Positions 1 to 5,998 of a stretch of 14,455 nt of DNA are shown piece by piece (position 1 is the first letter of the stretch; the number at the start of each line of letters is the position of its first letter). Made by a program: the position numbers and the translations under genes. A model generated the notes under the pieces. That model saw only the letters and a program-made list of their open reading frames with translations, was not told where the DNA came from and searched no databases. This DNA is from CAZFBR01 sp035353495 [NCBI: uncultured bacterium] (GTDB taxonomy: Bacteria > DAOPZR01), in contig CAZFBR010000068.1 in NCBI GenBank assembly GCA_964517215.1, positions 1-14,455 on the forward strand, given 5' to 3'.

Positions 1-343
1 CCACCCAAGTCAGATCGGGATCAGCGGCGAAGGTAGTAACCGCGCGCGCGACAAATGCCGGATCAAACCGCCAGCTCGGATCAGGGAGCGACACCCATTC
101 GCCCTGCGCCCGCGCCAGCAGCGCATTGCGCGCCGCCGCCCGGTTCTCTGTCAGCAGCCGGCACAGCGTCACGCGCGAAGTCAGGCACGACGCGGGGATG
201 CCGGCGTCGGCAGGCGCGGCGGCGGGTACCGCCACCAGGATTTCCACCGCCGGTTCGGCGGCGAAGGCCAGCGCGCTCTGCAGGGTCGCGGTCAGCGCCG
301 GACCGCTCCCCGTCAGCAGCAGCGATACCCGCGGCGCACTCAT
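1..343 (-). CDS. GT2-like glycosyltransferase, N-terminal part (cut by window edge)
   Basis: Reading leftward from ATG at 343, the frame stays open to base 1 (114 codons, no stop), so the C-terminus lies outside the window. The protein starts MSAPRVSLLLTGSGPALTAT. It has the layout of a family-2 glycosyltransferase Rossmann start: a hydrophobic strand (5-11), a helix with LQSAL (21-25), a second strand EILVAVP (34-40), then NRAAARNALLARAQGEW (67-83), which matches the usual 'N-x-G-x-x-x-A-R-N-x-G-x-x-x-A-x-G-E-y' segment. The place where the nucleotide-sugar DxD motif normally sits reads LPDPSW (86-91), keeping only the first acidic residue. The start overlaps the stop of the upstream gene as ATGA, and GGAG lies 8 nt before the ATG, so it is translationally coupled. 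The family is inferred from pattern; substrate and activity are unknown. Confidence 0.6.
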   Translation of the reverse strand, partial: MSAPRVSLLLTGSGPALTATLQSALAFAAEPAVEILVAVPAAAPADAGIPASCLTSRVTLCRLLTENRAAARNALLARAQGEWVSLPDPSWRFDPAFVARAVTTFAADPDLTWV

Positions 344-1092
344 ACGGTCCGCTCCGGCCCGCTTGCCCGCCGCAGCTGCGCCAGTTCCTGCGCACTGATC
401 TCCGCATCGCGCAGCATGAATTCGAGCAGCCGCCGGCAGCGGGCCAGTTCCGCCGCGTCGGCCGCCGCCCGCCGCGCCAGTTCCTCAATGCCGCGATGAT
501 GCAGCCATAGCTCATGGCGCACCGCGGTCAGGTCGAACGGCCGGGCCGACGCATCCTCCCGGTCCTCACGCCGGCGCAGGATGAACCGTACCGGAAAAAC
601 CGCACGCGCCCCCGCCCGCACACCGTCGTCATCAACGTCCACGACCGCGCCCGCCGGCAGGTTGCGCCACAACCGCACCCGTTCGCGGGACGGGGCGGGC
701 AGGTACCGGTTGTCCGGCAGCATCAGACAGAGTGCGCAATCGATTGCCGCACCGCCAAGCTGCTCCACCCGGGCCACCGCTTCCGTCAGGGTCAGGTTCT
801 CCCACGGACTGTCAAACTGCTCGCCCGGCATGGCCAGCAGGAACCAGTCGCTTTCCAGTTCGCCAGTCACCATTGCCGCCCGGCGCAGCAGCGCCGGCCG
901 GATCCCGTCCGGGCCCGCGGCCACCGCTTCCGCGCCCGTCACTCCGGGCAATGCCGCCAGCTCCGCCGGCGCCGACCCGGCTGCGCGACCGTCGAGCACG
1001 TGCACCGCACACCCCTGGCCAGCCAGCCCGGCAATCACGGTCGCGGGCGGTTCCCGGTCGTCAGTTATCAGCACCAAAGCCGTCAGTTTCAT
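340..1092 (-). CDS. Degenerate GT2-like protein with helical C-terminus
   Basis: 250 aa. The frame is open to an ATG at 1146, but the internal ATG at 1092 is preferred: it follows a GGAAGA-type ribosome site by about 4 nt, and the product then begins MKLTALVLITDDREPP, the usual first strand of a GT2 fold. CAVHVLDGRAAGS (28-40) resembles the second strand and 'DngStD' turn. SDWFLLAMPGEQFDSPWENL (81-100), then LTEA and GGAAID, resemble the 'DWfl-DaDE-sPW-L.ea-GynaidF' segment of a GT2 subfamily, but the metal-binding DxDE position reads AMPGE. RVRLWRN (138-144) and FPVRFILRR (166-174) also fit that subfamily. Residues 195-245 are probably helical and charged. It lies between a lipoprotein gene (65-bp gap) and another GT2-like gene (ATGA overlap). 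A catalytically dead or non-canonical glycosyltransferase is inferred. Confidence in it being a gene is high; function is uncertain. Confidence 0.6.
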   Translation of the reverse strand: MKLTALVLITDDREPPATVIAGLAGQGCAVHVLDGRAAGSAPAELAALPGVTGAEAVAAGPDGIRPALLRRAAMVTGELESDWFLLAMPGEQFDSPWENLTLTEAVARVEQLGGAAIDCALCLMLPDNRYLPAPSRERVRLWRNLPAGAVVDVDDDGVRAGARAVFPVRFILRRREDREDASARPFDLTAVRHELWLHHRGIEELARRAAADAAELARCRRLLEFMLRDAEISAQELAQLRRASGPERTV

Positions 1093-1157
1093 CGATTCTT
1101 CCGCCAATCCGGCGGCAACTATATCTGTCGCCGCGCGGCGCGTCAATCCCGCGCCGG

Positions 1158-1733
1158 CTACTGCCGCCAGTTGCTGGAGGTGTTGATCAGTTTTGCCGAG
1201 AGCGCCTGCACCCGGCGGTCGAGCGCTGTTATCCTGCTTTCCAGCTGGGTCACCCGGGCGGCGAGCGCCGTCGCCTGCGCACTGCTTGTCGCACCGCCAG
1301 TGGCGGTCAGGGCCGTCGCCTGCTGGCGTACCGCGGCCAGTTCGCGGGCGAGCTGCTGCGCCTGCTGCCCGGCCTGGCGCAACTGCGCCGCCTGCTGCTC
1401 CTGCGCAGTCATCCGCCCCTCCGCCGCTGTTACCCGCTCGGTCATCCCGGTCAGGGCCGCCAGCGACTGCTCCAGAGCCGGCAGCCGGTTGGTGAACATG
1501 ATGCGCGCGTCAAAGGTGTCCGCCGCCGCCGCGGTATCGCGATTGGGAACGACCATCATGGCCGGCGCCGCCGGCGTCACCGGCGGTGCGCCCGCTTCGG
1601 CAAACGGCGGCGCGGCACCGGCCGGCGCCGCCGCCGGTGCCTCCGGTGCGGCCGCCGGCAGTTCTGCCTGGTTGCCGCAGCCCGCGGCCAGCAGTCCGCC
1701 GATGATCATCATGGTCAGCCAGCGCAATCTCAT
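1158..1733 (-). CDS. Coiled-coil lipoprotein
   Basis: 191 aa. A longer in-frame reading exists (from 1868), but the ATG at 1733 is chosen because it opens directly into a lipoprotein signal peptide: MRLRW, a hydrophobic core (6-15) and the lipobox LLAAGC with Cys19. Gly20-Asn21 after the cysteine has no Asp retention signal, so outer-membrane anchoring is likely. Residues 24-60 are an Ala/Pro-rich flexible linker. Residues ~75-186 are Gln/Ala/Leu/Arg-rich heptad-like sequence, predicted as a long coiled coil, broken near 143-150 by a Thr/Gly/Ser stretch. There is no recognised enzymatic domain. It is the first gene of the leftward operon with the two GT2-like genes. A probable promoter (1740-1768) puts transcription start at or next to the ATG, and no Shine-Dalgarno site is visible. 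A structural or tethering role in the envelope is inference only. Confidence 0.75.
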   Translation of the reverse strand: MRLRWLTMMIIGGLLAAGCGNQAELPAAAPEAPAAAPAGAAPPFAEAGAPPVTPAAPAMMVVPNRDTAAAADTFDARIMFTNRLPALEQSLAALTGMTERVTAAEGRMTAQEQQAAQLRQAGQQAQQLARELAAVRQQATALTATGGATSSAQATALAARVTQLESRITALDRRVQALSAKLINTSSNWRQ

Positions 1734-1739
1734 GCGACC

Positions 1740-1768
1740 AGCATAGCTTGCCCGGCGCCGGCCGGCAA
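1740..1768 (-). promoter_or_regulatory. Sigma70-like promoter of lipoprotein operon, probably leaderless
   Basis: On the minus strand, TTGCCG (1768-1763) is followed by exactly 17 bp and TATGCT (1745-1740): 4/6 matches to each consensus box. The -10 box ends 6 nt before the ATG at 1733, so the expected start site falls on or beside the A of the ATG. No Shine-Dalgarno sequence is present. Confidence 0.45.
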
Positions 1769-1770
1769 GC
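1746..1770. promoter_or_regulatory. Dyad inside the lipoprotein promoter (candidate operator)
   Basis: GCTTGCC (1746-1752) and its exact complement GGCAAGC (1764-1770) flank an 11-bp centre that includes the palindrome CCGGCGCCGG (1752-1761). The dyad fills the promoter spacer and overlaps the -35 box, where a repressor would block polymerase. It could equally be a chance GC-rich palindrome. Confidence 0.3.
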
Positions 1771-1867
1771 GGGCCCGCACCGCCTGCGTATGGCACCATG
1801 CTGCCGCCTTCAGCCGACGACAGCCGAACCGCCAGCGATGCCGCACACCAGGCGCACATTCCGCGCA

Positions 1868-1896
1868 TTGCGCGAACCGCAAACGAGTGCTACAAT
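1868..1896 (+). promoter_or_regulatory. Sigma70-like promoter of HD-GYP gene, probably leaderless
   Basis: TTGCGC (1868-1873), a 17-bp spacer and TACAAT (1891-1896; 5/6 match to TATAAT). The box ends 6 nt before the ATG at 1903, the same geometry as the divergent lipoprotein promoter. No Shine-Dalgarno site precedes the ATG. Confidence 0.5.
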
Positions 1897-1902
1897 ACCG
1901 GC

Positions 1903-2721
1903 ATGGACCGCAAGCTCGAGCAACTGGCCGGAATCATGGAAGAGGTGGCCGGCGGGGTCTACTCCGACCGGATCATGGCATTTACCGGAACTGACCAGCC
2001 GGAGCATGTGCGGCGGCTCGCCGAGGCCATGGGCATGATGATGGTCAAGCTGGAGGCCCGGGAGCAGCATCGCGACGAACTGATCAGCCAGCTGCAGCAC
2101 GCCAACGCCCTGTTGCAATGCGCGACGGTCGATACTGTGGTGGCGATTGCCAACGCCCTCTACGCCCGCGACCCCTACACCGCCGGGCACGGCCAGCGCG
2201 TGGCGCTGTACGCGGAACGGCTGGCCAAACGCTGCGGGATCAGCGGCGAGGAGCGGGAACGGCTGCGACTCGCGGCGGAGCTGCACGACATCGGCAAAAT
2301 CGGTTTTTCCGACCGCGTCTTCTCCAACGAGGACGCAACCGTCACCCCGGGCATGCGCGCGGAGATTGCCCGCCATCCCAACATTGCCATGGACATCCTC
2401 GGCCATCTTGAATGCCTTGGCGAGGCGCTTGACTTCATCAACCTGCACCATGAGCGGCTCGACGGCAGCGGCTATCCGCACGGCAAGCGCGCCAACGAGA
2501 TTCCGCGCGGCGCGCGCATCGTCGCCATCGCCGACTGCTTCGACGCCATGACCACCGACCGGCCCTACCAGAAGGGGAAGACCGCGGACGAGGCCTGCGC
2601 CATCCTGCGCCGTATCGCCGGCAGCCATCTCGACACTGAACTGGTCGAGTTGTTCGTCAGCGATATCGGAGAGCATGGCCTGGCAGTCACCAGCCCCCGC
2701 GCCGAATCCGCACCCGCATGA
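1903..2721 (+). CDS. HD-GYP domain cyclic-di-GMP phosphodiesterase, cytosolic
   Basis: 272 aa. HD-GYP proteins hydrolyse the second messenger c-di-GMP with a two- or three-metal centre. All hallmark residues are visible: H96 (TAGHGQRV), the H128-D129 pair followed by K132 (ELHDIGKIG), H157 (ARHPN), HHE at 182-184, D187-G188 and GYP at 190-192 (HHERLDGSGYP), and D211 (IADCFDAM). Residues 1-65 resemble a HAMP-like helical linker (EEVAGGVYSDRI, then an L-rich coil), but there is no membrane segment or receiver domain, so any input must come through this region or a partner. The frame extends upstream to 1798, but the ATG at 1903 follows a promoter-like element by 6 nt and begins the conserved helical part. 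The stop overlaps the next gene as ATGA. An active enzyme is expected from the intact motifs. Confidence 0.9.
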   Translation: MDRKLEQLAGIMEEVAGGVYSDRIMAFTGTDQPEHVRRLAEAMGMMMVKLEAREQHRDELISQLQHANALLQCATVDTVVAIANALYARDPYTAGHGQRVALYAERLAKRCGISGEERERLRLAAELHDIGKIGFSDRVFSNEDATVTPGMRAEIARHPNIAMDILGHLECLGEALDFINLHHERLDGSGYPHGKRANEIPRGARIVAIADCFDAMTTDRPYQKGKTADEACAILRRIAGSHLDTELVELFVSDIGEHGLAVTSPRAESAPA

Positions 2722-4052
2722 CCCGCCGCCGGTTCATTGCGGCAGCGATTTTTTTGGGTGCACTCGCCTTGCGCCTCGCCTATGTGCAGGCCCTGCCGGG
2801 CGACAAATACCTGCACGCGCCGCATTCCGACCATGAAAACTACCGGCACTGGGCGGCCCTGCTGGCCGCCAACCGGCCCGTTCCGCCGGACATTTCCATT
2901 CAGCAACCCGTCTACGCGTGGCTGTTCGCTGCCGTCGGCAATCCGGGTGACGGTCCCGCGACCATGCGCCGCTGGCATCTCGCCGCCGGGGCGGCGGCGC
3001 CCGCCCTGCTCTATCTCCTCGCCGCGCCCGCACTCGGCGGGCGATGGTCTGCGTTCGCGGCGCTGCTGTATGCCGCCTGCCCCGTCATCGTCTTCACCGA
3101 TGCGACCTGGTCAAAGGAACAGCTCGCGGTAACCGGGTGGCTGCTGGTACTCCTGCTGCTACGCTCGCCCCATGCCGGACTGCGGCTGCTGGCGCTGCCG
3201 CTGGCGCTGTTCGCCCTTGGATTGCGCGAACTGTTCATCGTCCCCGTCCTGTTCGCCGCCCTGGCCTGGTATGCCCCGCAACGGGCATGGCTCCGGCTGG
3301 CCGTTCTGACGCTGCTGCTTGCGCTGGCGGTCTGGGGCTGGGGCGTGGCGCATACCGCCGCCCGCGCCGGCCAGCCGCCGCAGGGTTTTGCCGAACCGTT
3401 GTATGTCGGAGTCTGGCCGGGCACGAACATACTCTACAGCCCGCCGCCTTTCGTTCGTCCGGGCCGCATCTACGAAGCGGTGGACTGGGAGGCGGAAACA
3501 GCGCGCCGTCTGGGCCATCACCCGTCACCGACCGAAGAAAATGCCTATTGGCTGGGGCAGGCGCGTGCCGCCTTCACCGCGCAGCCGCTGGCCGCACTGC
3601 GTACCATGCTGCTGCGGGTCGTGACTGCACTCTGGGCTGGGCCGCTGGAGGACAATTACCCCTATCTGGTCCATTATCACGCTTCGGGCGTGCTGCCGCT
3701 ACTGCCGCCGGTATGGCTGCTGCTGGCACTCGGGCTGGGTGGCCTGCTGCTGTGGTGGCGCAGCGGCGAGCAGCGCGCCGCCTGCCGGATCGTCACCGGA
3801 TTCCTGCTTGGTGCCCTGCTGGCACCGGCGCCGTTCTATCTGCTCGAACGGCTCCGCCTGCCGCTCTTTCCCGCCCTGGCCGTCGCTGCGGCCATGGGGC
3901 TTGCGGTGGCGCCGCGCCTGCCCCGACGCTGGCTGCTCGTCTACGCCGCCGGGGTCACTGTCGCGGTCAGTCCCGCACTCACCGCGTGCCTGTCGCCCGC
4001 CATTCTGGCCGGGACTCGTATGGGATGGCGGCTGTTCCGTCAGTTCGGCTGA
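2718..4052 (+). CDS. ArnT/PMT-like (GT39/GT83-type) membrane glycosyltransferase
   Basis: 444 aa, strongly hydrophobic, with roughly ten membrane segments. The first (6-24) is followed by a loop with HSDHENYRHWA (36-46); Asp38 fits the conserved loop-1 aspartate of GT-C enzymes that transfer sugars from polyprenyl phosphates. QQPVYAWLFA (62-71) matches the 'P-x-Y' that follows it in this superfamily. A large soluble loop (~212-300) contains PLYVGVWPGTNILYSPPP and a YWLGQA segment, and the C-terminal third returns to hydrophobic helices with a basic tail. The length is usual for short bacterial members. The start codon overlaps the HD-GYP stop (ATGA) with no ribosome site of its own, so translation is coupled. 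Coupling suggests c-di-GMP-linked surface glycosylation (inference). Donor and acceptor are not identifiable. Confidence 0.6.
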   Translation: MTRRRFIAAAIFLGALALRLAYVQALPGDKYLHAPHSDHENYRHWAALLAANRPVPPDISIQQPVYAWLFAAVGNPGDGPATMRRWHLAAGAAAPALLYLLAAPALGGRWSAFAALLYAACPVIVFTDATWSKEQLAVTGWLLVLLLLRSPHAGLRLLALPLALFALGLRELFIVPVLFAALAWYAPQRAWLRLAVLTLLLALAVWGWGVAHTAARAGQPPQGFAEPLYVGVWPGTNILYSPPPFVRPGRIYEAVDWEAETARRLGHHPSPTEENAYWLGQARAAFTAQPLAALRTMLLRVVTALWAGPLEDNYPYLVHYHASGVLPLLPPVWLLLALGLGGLLLWWRSGEQRAACRIVTGFLLGALLAPAPFYLLERLRLPLFPALAVAAAMGLAVAPRLPRRWLLVYAAGVTVAVSPALTACLSPAILAGTRMGWRLFRQFG

Positions 4053-4290
4053 CGTTTTTCCAGCGCGACGACACCCCGATGAAGTGCCGGATTATCGGCG
4101 ACATTTTCTATCGGGCTTGCCCTGCTTCAGGGCGCTCCCCCGCCATACCCGCTGCAGCGGATACGCTGCGAAACAGCCCGCAGGATTGCACAAAAGTGAT
4201 GCGTGGTCGGGCGGGCACCGTTTTCCCCACCACCACCGCTACCGGTGAATATCACGCTTGCGCTTGTTTGGCCTGTCCGGGCCGGGAGCA
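4053..4290. other. Convergent intergenic gap
   Basis: This lies between the 3' ends of the membrane glycosyltransferase (+) and the RNA methyltransferase (-). It holds a small hairpin GCCCTG-CTT-CAGGGC (4119-4133) and the palindrome CCGCTGCAGCGG (4149-4160), but neither is followed by a T-run on either strand. I see no gene or RNA and no clear intrinsic terminator for either flanking gene. Confidence 0.5.
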
Positions 4291-5133
4291 TCACTCAGCC
4301 GGGGCTGATTCCTGTTCGCTGGCCGGCCGGCGCGGATCGAAGCCCGTGGCGCGCAGCCGCTCGGCGCAGCGCTCCATGCGGGTGAAGATCCCGCGCAGAA
4401 TGCGCAGCCAGGGAAGGGTCAAATCGCGCGTCCCGAAGACCTGCCGCAATTCGCCGATGATCTCCGGATTGACATCGCGGATATAGCCGATACTCCACAG
4501 CGCGCGCTCCATATGCTGCAGCATGTTCTCGATGTCGCGCTGCTGCGCCGGCGGATAGCGCTGGTCGAGCAGATAGGCGGGCGCGCCCGCCTGCGCCAGG
4601 TGCAGCTCATAGCAGATGATCAGCACCGCCTGCGCGAGATTGAGCGACCCCATCTCGTCGGCGGTGGGAATGGCAATCAGGTCCTGCGCATAGTCCAGCT
4701 CCTCATTGGCCAGCCCGTGCGCCTCGCAGCCGAACATGATCCCGACCCGCCCGCGCGCGGTCGCCTGCCAGATCTGTTCCGCCCCCGCCCGGGCCGAGAG
4801 GAAGGCATAGCGGTGCTTGCGCCGCCGCCGGGTGATGGCAAACACCCGCACGCAATCGCCCACCGCGTCGGCCACGGTATCGTGGAACTGGATATGGTGC
4901 AGGCGGTCCTTGGCGCAGACCGCCAGGGCGCCGGCCCGGTCGCTGTCGAACGGCGTCTGCATGGCCGCTACGCGCAGGTTGGCGAACCCGAAATTGGTCA
5001 GCGCGCGCAGGGCGGCGCCGACATTCTCCGACAGCGCCGGGCGCGCGAGCACGAACGCCACCTGCCCCGCCGCCGCCGCCGCCGGCGTCCCCCGCAGCAG
5101 CGGGGTCGCCGGCGCGGATTCGGGCGCCATCAT
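4291..5133 (-). CDS. SpoU/TrmH-family (TrmJ-like) RNA 2'-O-methyltransferase
   Basis: 280 aa. Members use S-adenosylmethionine to methylate a ribose 2'-OH; the TrmJ branch acts on position 32 of tRNAs. The three SPOUT motifs are present in order: ENVGAALRALTNFGFANLRV (36-55, with N37 and R43), GIMFGCEAHGLANEEL (131-146, motif 2) and IPTADEMGSLNLAQAV (155-170, motif 3 of the trefoil knot). The TrmJ-type C-terminal extension (~180-280) contains a helical segment with ENMLQHMERALWSIGYI. Residues 1-22 are a poorly conserved Ala/Pro-rich tail; the second ATG (5130) is an equally possible start, and no strong ribosome site is seen. It lies 75 bp downstream of the response-regulator gene in the same direction and may be read through from it. 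The family is secure; the exact RNA target is inferred from similarity in length and layout. Confidence 0.82.
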   Translation of the reverse strand: MMAPESAPATPLLRGTPAAAAAGQVAFVLARPALSENVGAALRALTNFGFANLRVAAMQTPFDSDRAGALAVCAKDRLHHIQFHDTVADAVGDCVRVFAITRRRRKHRYAFLSARAGAEQIWQATARGRVGIMFGCEAHGLANEELDYAQDLIAIPTADEMGSLNLAQAVLIICYELHLAQAGAPAYLLDQRYPPAQQRDIENMLQHMERALWSIGYIRDVNPEIIGELRQVFGTRDLTLPWLRILRGIFTRMERCAERLRATGFDPRRPASEQESAPAE

Positions 5134-5208
5134 GCCCGCCCGCGCCGGCCGGCGCCATAGCGGGCGCCGGCACCCGCCGCCGCCTGCTGCACCGTCATCG
5201 TCCGCCGC

Positions 5209-5973
5209 CTACGCCGGCGGCGCCGCTTCGAAGGCGGCGGCGAGATCAAGGAAATTGTCCATCGACTTCACCATGGTGCGCAGGGTGGCGAGCACGCGCT
5301 CGTCCTTGCCCTTGCCCTCGAGGTTGCGCAGCGTGCGCTTGAGCCGGCCGCGGCGCAAACTCAGTTTTTCCCGCATCTCGACCACCAGCGGCGGCTCGAG
5401 CACATTGCCCGCCTGCTCCTCGAACGCGGCAATGTCGTCAAGCAGCTCCTTGGCCTGCAGTTTGAGCAGCTCGTCCTCGTTTTCCTGGATGAAATGCTTC
5501 ATCGCCGCGATCGCGTCCTGCTTCAGCGTCGCCAGCCGGCGGCGGAGCATGGGCCGGTTGTCCACGCCCACCGCGGCCGTTTCGCGTTCGTCCCCGCCCT
5601 CGCCCAGCAGCTTCTTCACCCGGGCCAGCATGCCGTCGATATCGACCGGCTTGGCAATGTAGTGGGAGACCCCGAGCGCCGCCGCCTGGCGCACCATGTC
5701 CGCCATGTTGAACGCGGTGCTCATGATCACCATGGTTTCCTTGTCGTTCGCCCGGATGCGCTGCAGCACCTGCAGCCCGCTCATGTCGGGCAGCTTGATG
5801 TCGAGAATGATCAGTTCCGGATGGAAGGTCTGGTAGAGCTGCAGCGCCTCGTCGCCGTACTTGGCGAAGCGCAGGTCGTAGCCGAGGTCGGCGAACGCCT
5901 GCTTGTACATCAGCTGCACGTACTCCACATCGTCAACGACCAGCACCTTGTGCCGCTTGCGCACATCCGTCAT
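5209..5973 (-). CDS. Response regulator with receiver domain and helical C-terminal region
   Basis: 254 aa. The receiver domain (8-125) has the full acidic pocket: D14-D15 (VVDDVEY), phospho-acceptor D58 (IILDIKLPDMSG), T86 (VIMSTAF) and K108 with cis-Pro109 (YIAKPVD). After a short linker, residues ~140-250 are rich in Leu, Lys, Glu and Arg and look entirely helical or coiled-coil (LQAKELLDDIAAFEEQ, then RRGRLKRTLRNLEGKG). No DNA-binding helix-turn-helix, GGDEF, EAL or HD-GYP domain is visible. The ATG follows GGAGG by 5 nt and lies 25 bp after the kinase stop, so the two form an operon and almost certainly a phosphorelay pair. The C-terminal region could be a protein-interaction output or a dimerising module. 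Receiver identity is sure; output is unknown. Confidence 0.9.
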   Translation of the reverse strand: MTDVRKRHKVLVVDDVEYVQLMYKQAFADLGYDLRFAKYGDEALQLYQTFHPELIILDIKLPDMSGLQVLQRIRANDKETMVIMSTAFNMADMVRQAAALGVSHYIAKPVDIDGMLARVKKLLGEGGDERETAAVGVDNRPMLRRRLATLKQDAIAAMKHFIQENEDELLKLQAKELLDDIAAFEEQAGNVLEPPLVVEMREKLSLRRGRLKRTLRNLEGKGKDERVLATLRTMVKSMDNFLDLAAAFEAAPPA

Positions 5974-5998
5974 GTCAGCCTCCGTCGCGCGCCGCCGT

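Noticed and set aside
55-515. Open frames on both strands at the left edge
   Set aside because: They compete with the GT2-like frame open from 343 to the edge, which has a coupled start, a Shine-Dalgarno site and family-like sequence; the others are Arg/Pro-rich.
4119-4133. Hairpin GCCCTG-CTT-CAGGGC as a terminator
   Set aside because: Only 6 bp of stem and no T-run on either strand.
3044-4486. 480-codon plus-strand frame
   Set aside because: It overlaps the membrane glycosyltransferase in another frame and the RNA methyltransferase antisense. Its composition is Ala/Arg/Pro-rich without motifs; a start at 4081 in the gap does not help.
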